From: JACRLW01 sp050181465
GTDB lineage: Bacteria; Planctomycetota; UBA1135; UBA2386
Assembly (NCBI GenBank): GCA_050181465.1
Contig: JBFXDD010000098.1
Coordinates: 1 to 5,612, forward strand
Length of the DNA stretch: 5,612 nt
Direction: 5' to 3'
Shown: positions 4,685 to 5,612 of the stretch, in pieces
How positions within the stretch are numbered: position 1 is the stretch's first letter
Layout: every line of letters starts with the position of its first letter
Program-made: the position numbers and the translations under genes
Notes under the pieces: model-generated
Seen by the model: only the letters and a program-made list of their open reading frames with translations
What the model was told of the DNA's origin: nothing
Database searches by the model: none

Positions 4685-5612
4685 TGACGGTCCATCGCAG
4701 GCGGCACTCGTTGGTCTTCGCAGCACTCACCGCGTTCGCACCGGCACAGGACTTCCTGGCCGAGCGCGAGCGCGCGCTCGACTTCCTCGATCGACACTGC
4801 GCACACTGTCACGATGCCGATTCGCGAAAGGGCGACGTCGACTTCGATCGACTGCAGACACTCGACTCGCCGCTGGCCTGGCTGCAATCGACCGACGCTC
4901 TACGCATCGCCACCTTCCGCGCCGTCGACGGCCTGATGCCGCCGCGCGAACATGAGCATCAACCGATGCGGAGCGAGCGACTCATGTTCGAACGCGCGGT
5001 CGAACAGAGTCTGCGCGGAGCCGCGCTGCGATTGCCGGTCCAGCCAAAGGACAGCGGCCAGCGTCGACTGACGCGTGCGCAGTATCAGAATGCGGTGCGC
5101 GATCTGTTCGGTGTCGACGTCGCGATTCGATCGCTCTTGCCCGAGGATCGGCGTGCGCACGGCTTCTCGGGTGTCGCCGACGTCCAACGCTTCGAGACCG
5201 CCGATCTCGATGCCTGGATGTTCGCCGTCGATGCCGCGCTCGATCAGCTCGAGGCGAACGCAGTCGCTCGCGATGCCCTGTTCGCCATCCACGGTTGCGT
5301 CGCCGAAGATCCGCGAGCGGCGCTGGAGCGGCTGCTTCGCCGCGCCTTCCGCCGTCCGCCGACTTCGGTGCAAATCGACTCTCGCGTGCAGATCTTCGCC
5401 GAGACCCTGGCGACGACCGGCTCACTCGCCCTGGCGCAGCGACGCACGCTGCAGTCGATCCTGCTGTCGCCGCACTTCATCCATCGGTTGGAACCCGATG
5501 CGCCGGACGCTCCGAGCGGTGCGATCCGCGTGCTGGACTCCCATGAACTCGCGACGCGGCTGGCCTTCGCCCTCACCGTTGCGCCGCCGGATGACGAGCT
5601 TCGTGCTGCCGC
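4684..5612 (+). CDS. Exported PSCyt1 cytochrome c + DUF1587/DUF1595/DUF1592 protein, N-terminal 309 codons (cut by the right edge)
   Basis: The ATG at 4684 opens a frame with no stop to the window end. Residues 1-21 form a short signal peptide (RRR at 5-7, hydrophobic 10-19, likely cleavage after APA). A planctomycete-type cytochrome c domain follows: haem motif CAHCH (39-43), KGDVDFDRL about ten residues on, and MPP (85-87) carrying the likely distal Met ligand. Next comes the DUF1587 signature RLTRAQYQNAVRDLFG (128-143), then RRAFRRPPT (219-227, DUF1595 type), ILLSPHFIHRLE (259-270) and ELATRLAFAL...PPDDEL (288-306), the start of DUF1592. The full protein should continue into DUF1588 and DUF1585. 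Function is not established for the family; a c-type haem and export imply periplasmic or extracellular electron transfer. The stretch between DUF1587 and DUF1595 is very short (roughly residues 190-203), so the carbohydrate-binding-like insert of many relatives is absent. It is coupled to the radical SAM gene upstream. Confidence 0.9.
   Translation, partial: MTVHRRRHSLVFAALTAFAPAQDFLAERERALDFLDRHCAHCHDADSRKGDVDFDRLQTLDSPLAWLQSTDALRIATFRAVDGLMPPREHEHQPMRSERLMFERAVEQSLRGAALRLPVQPKDSGQRRLTRAQYQNAVRDLFGVDVAIRSLLPEDRRAHGFSGVADVQRFETADLDAWMFAVDAALDQLEANAVARDALFAIHGCVAEDPRAALERLLRRAFRRPPTSVQIDSRVQIFAETLATTGSLALAQRRTLQSILLSPHFIHRLEPDAPDAPSGAIRVLDSHELATRLAFALTVAPPDDELRAA

Noticed and set aside
4244..4887. 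Several minus-strand open frames opposite the radical SAM and cytochrome genes
   Set aside because: They lie antisense to two well-supported genes with catalytic and haem motifs and have no features of their own.
1..5612. tRNA, rRNA, CRISPR array, insertion sequence or attachment site
   Set aside because: I looked on both strands and saw no cloverleaf, spaced direct repeats, transposase motifs or long terminal inverted repeats.

Overview
The window is 5.6 kb of GC-rich bacterial DNA holding four clear protein genes, two of them cut by the window edges. The best lineage clue is the gene at the right edge. It encodes an exported protein with a planctomycete-type cytochrome c domain (PSCyt1, CxxCH haem site) followed by DUF1587, DUF1595 and DUF1592 signatures. 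That architecture is characteristic of Planctomycetota, and also occurs in Verrucomicrobiota, Myxococcota and relatives. A secreted YD/RHS-repeat protein fits the same lineages. I favour a high-GC planctomycete but cannot prove it from this stretch.

Layout: bases 1-2086 (minus strand) are the N-terminal 695 codons of a secreted RHS/YD-repeat protein that runs off the left edge. Bases 2087-2663 carry no confident gene. They hold two mutually antisense small ORFs, each with a good ribosome-binding site, a possible promoter for the RHS gene, and two small adjacent hairpins just past the end of the next gene. Bases 2664-3443 (minus) encode a lipoprotein resembling periplasmic molybdate-type (ModA-like) substrate-binding proteins, with no transporter genes beside it. 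Bases 3444-3661 are a divergent intergenic region with a near-perfect 21-base inverted repeat. Bases 3662-4684 (plus) encode a PA0069/SplB-type radical SAM protein. Its stop codon overlaps by one base the start of the exported cytochrome/DUF1592 protein gene, which runs off the right edge.

How the genes relate: the radical SAM gene and the cytochrome gene are almost certainly co-transcribed and translationally coupled. The binding-protein lipoprotein is transcribed divergently from them and could share the intergenic control region. The RHS gene lies downstream of the lipoprotein on the same strand, but 577 bases away, so it is probably a separate unit. Its codon use is visibly less GC-biased than that of the genes to its right. 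I found no tRNA or rRNA, CRISPR array, insertion sequence or recognised defence system. The most interesting points are the radical SAM/cytochrome coupling, the orphan ModA-like lipoprotein with altered ligand-site motifs, and the compact DUF1592-type protein.
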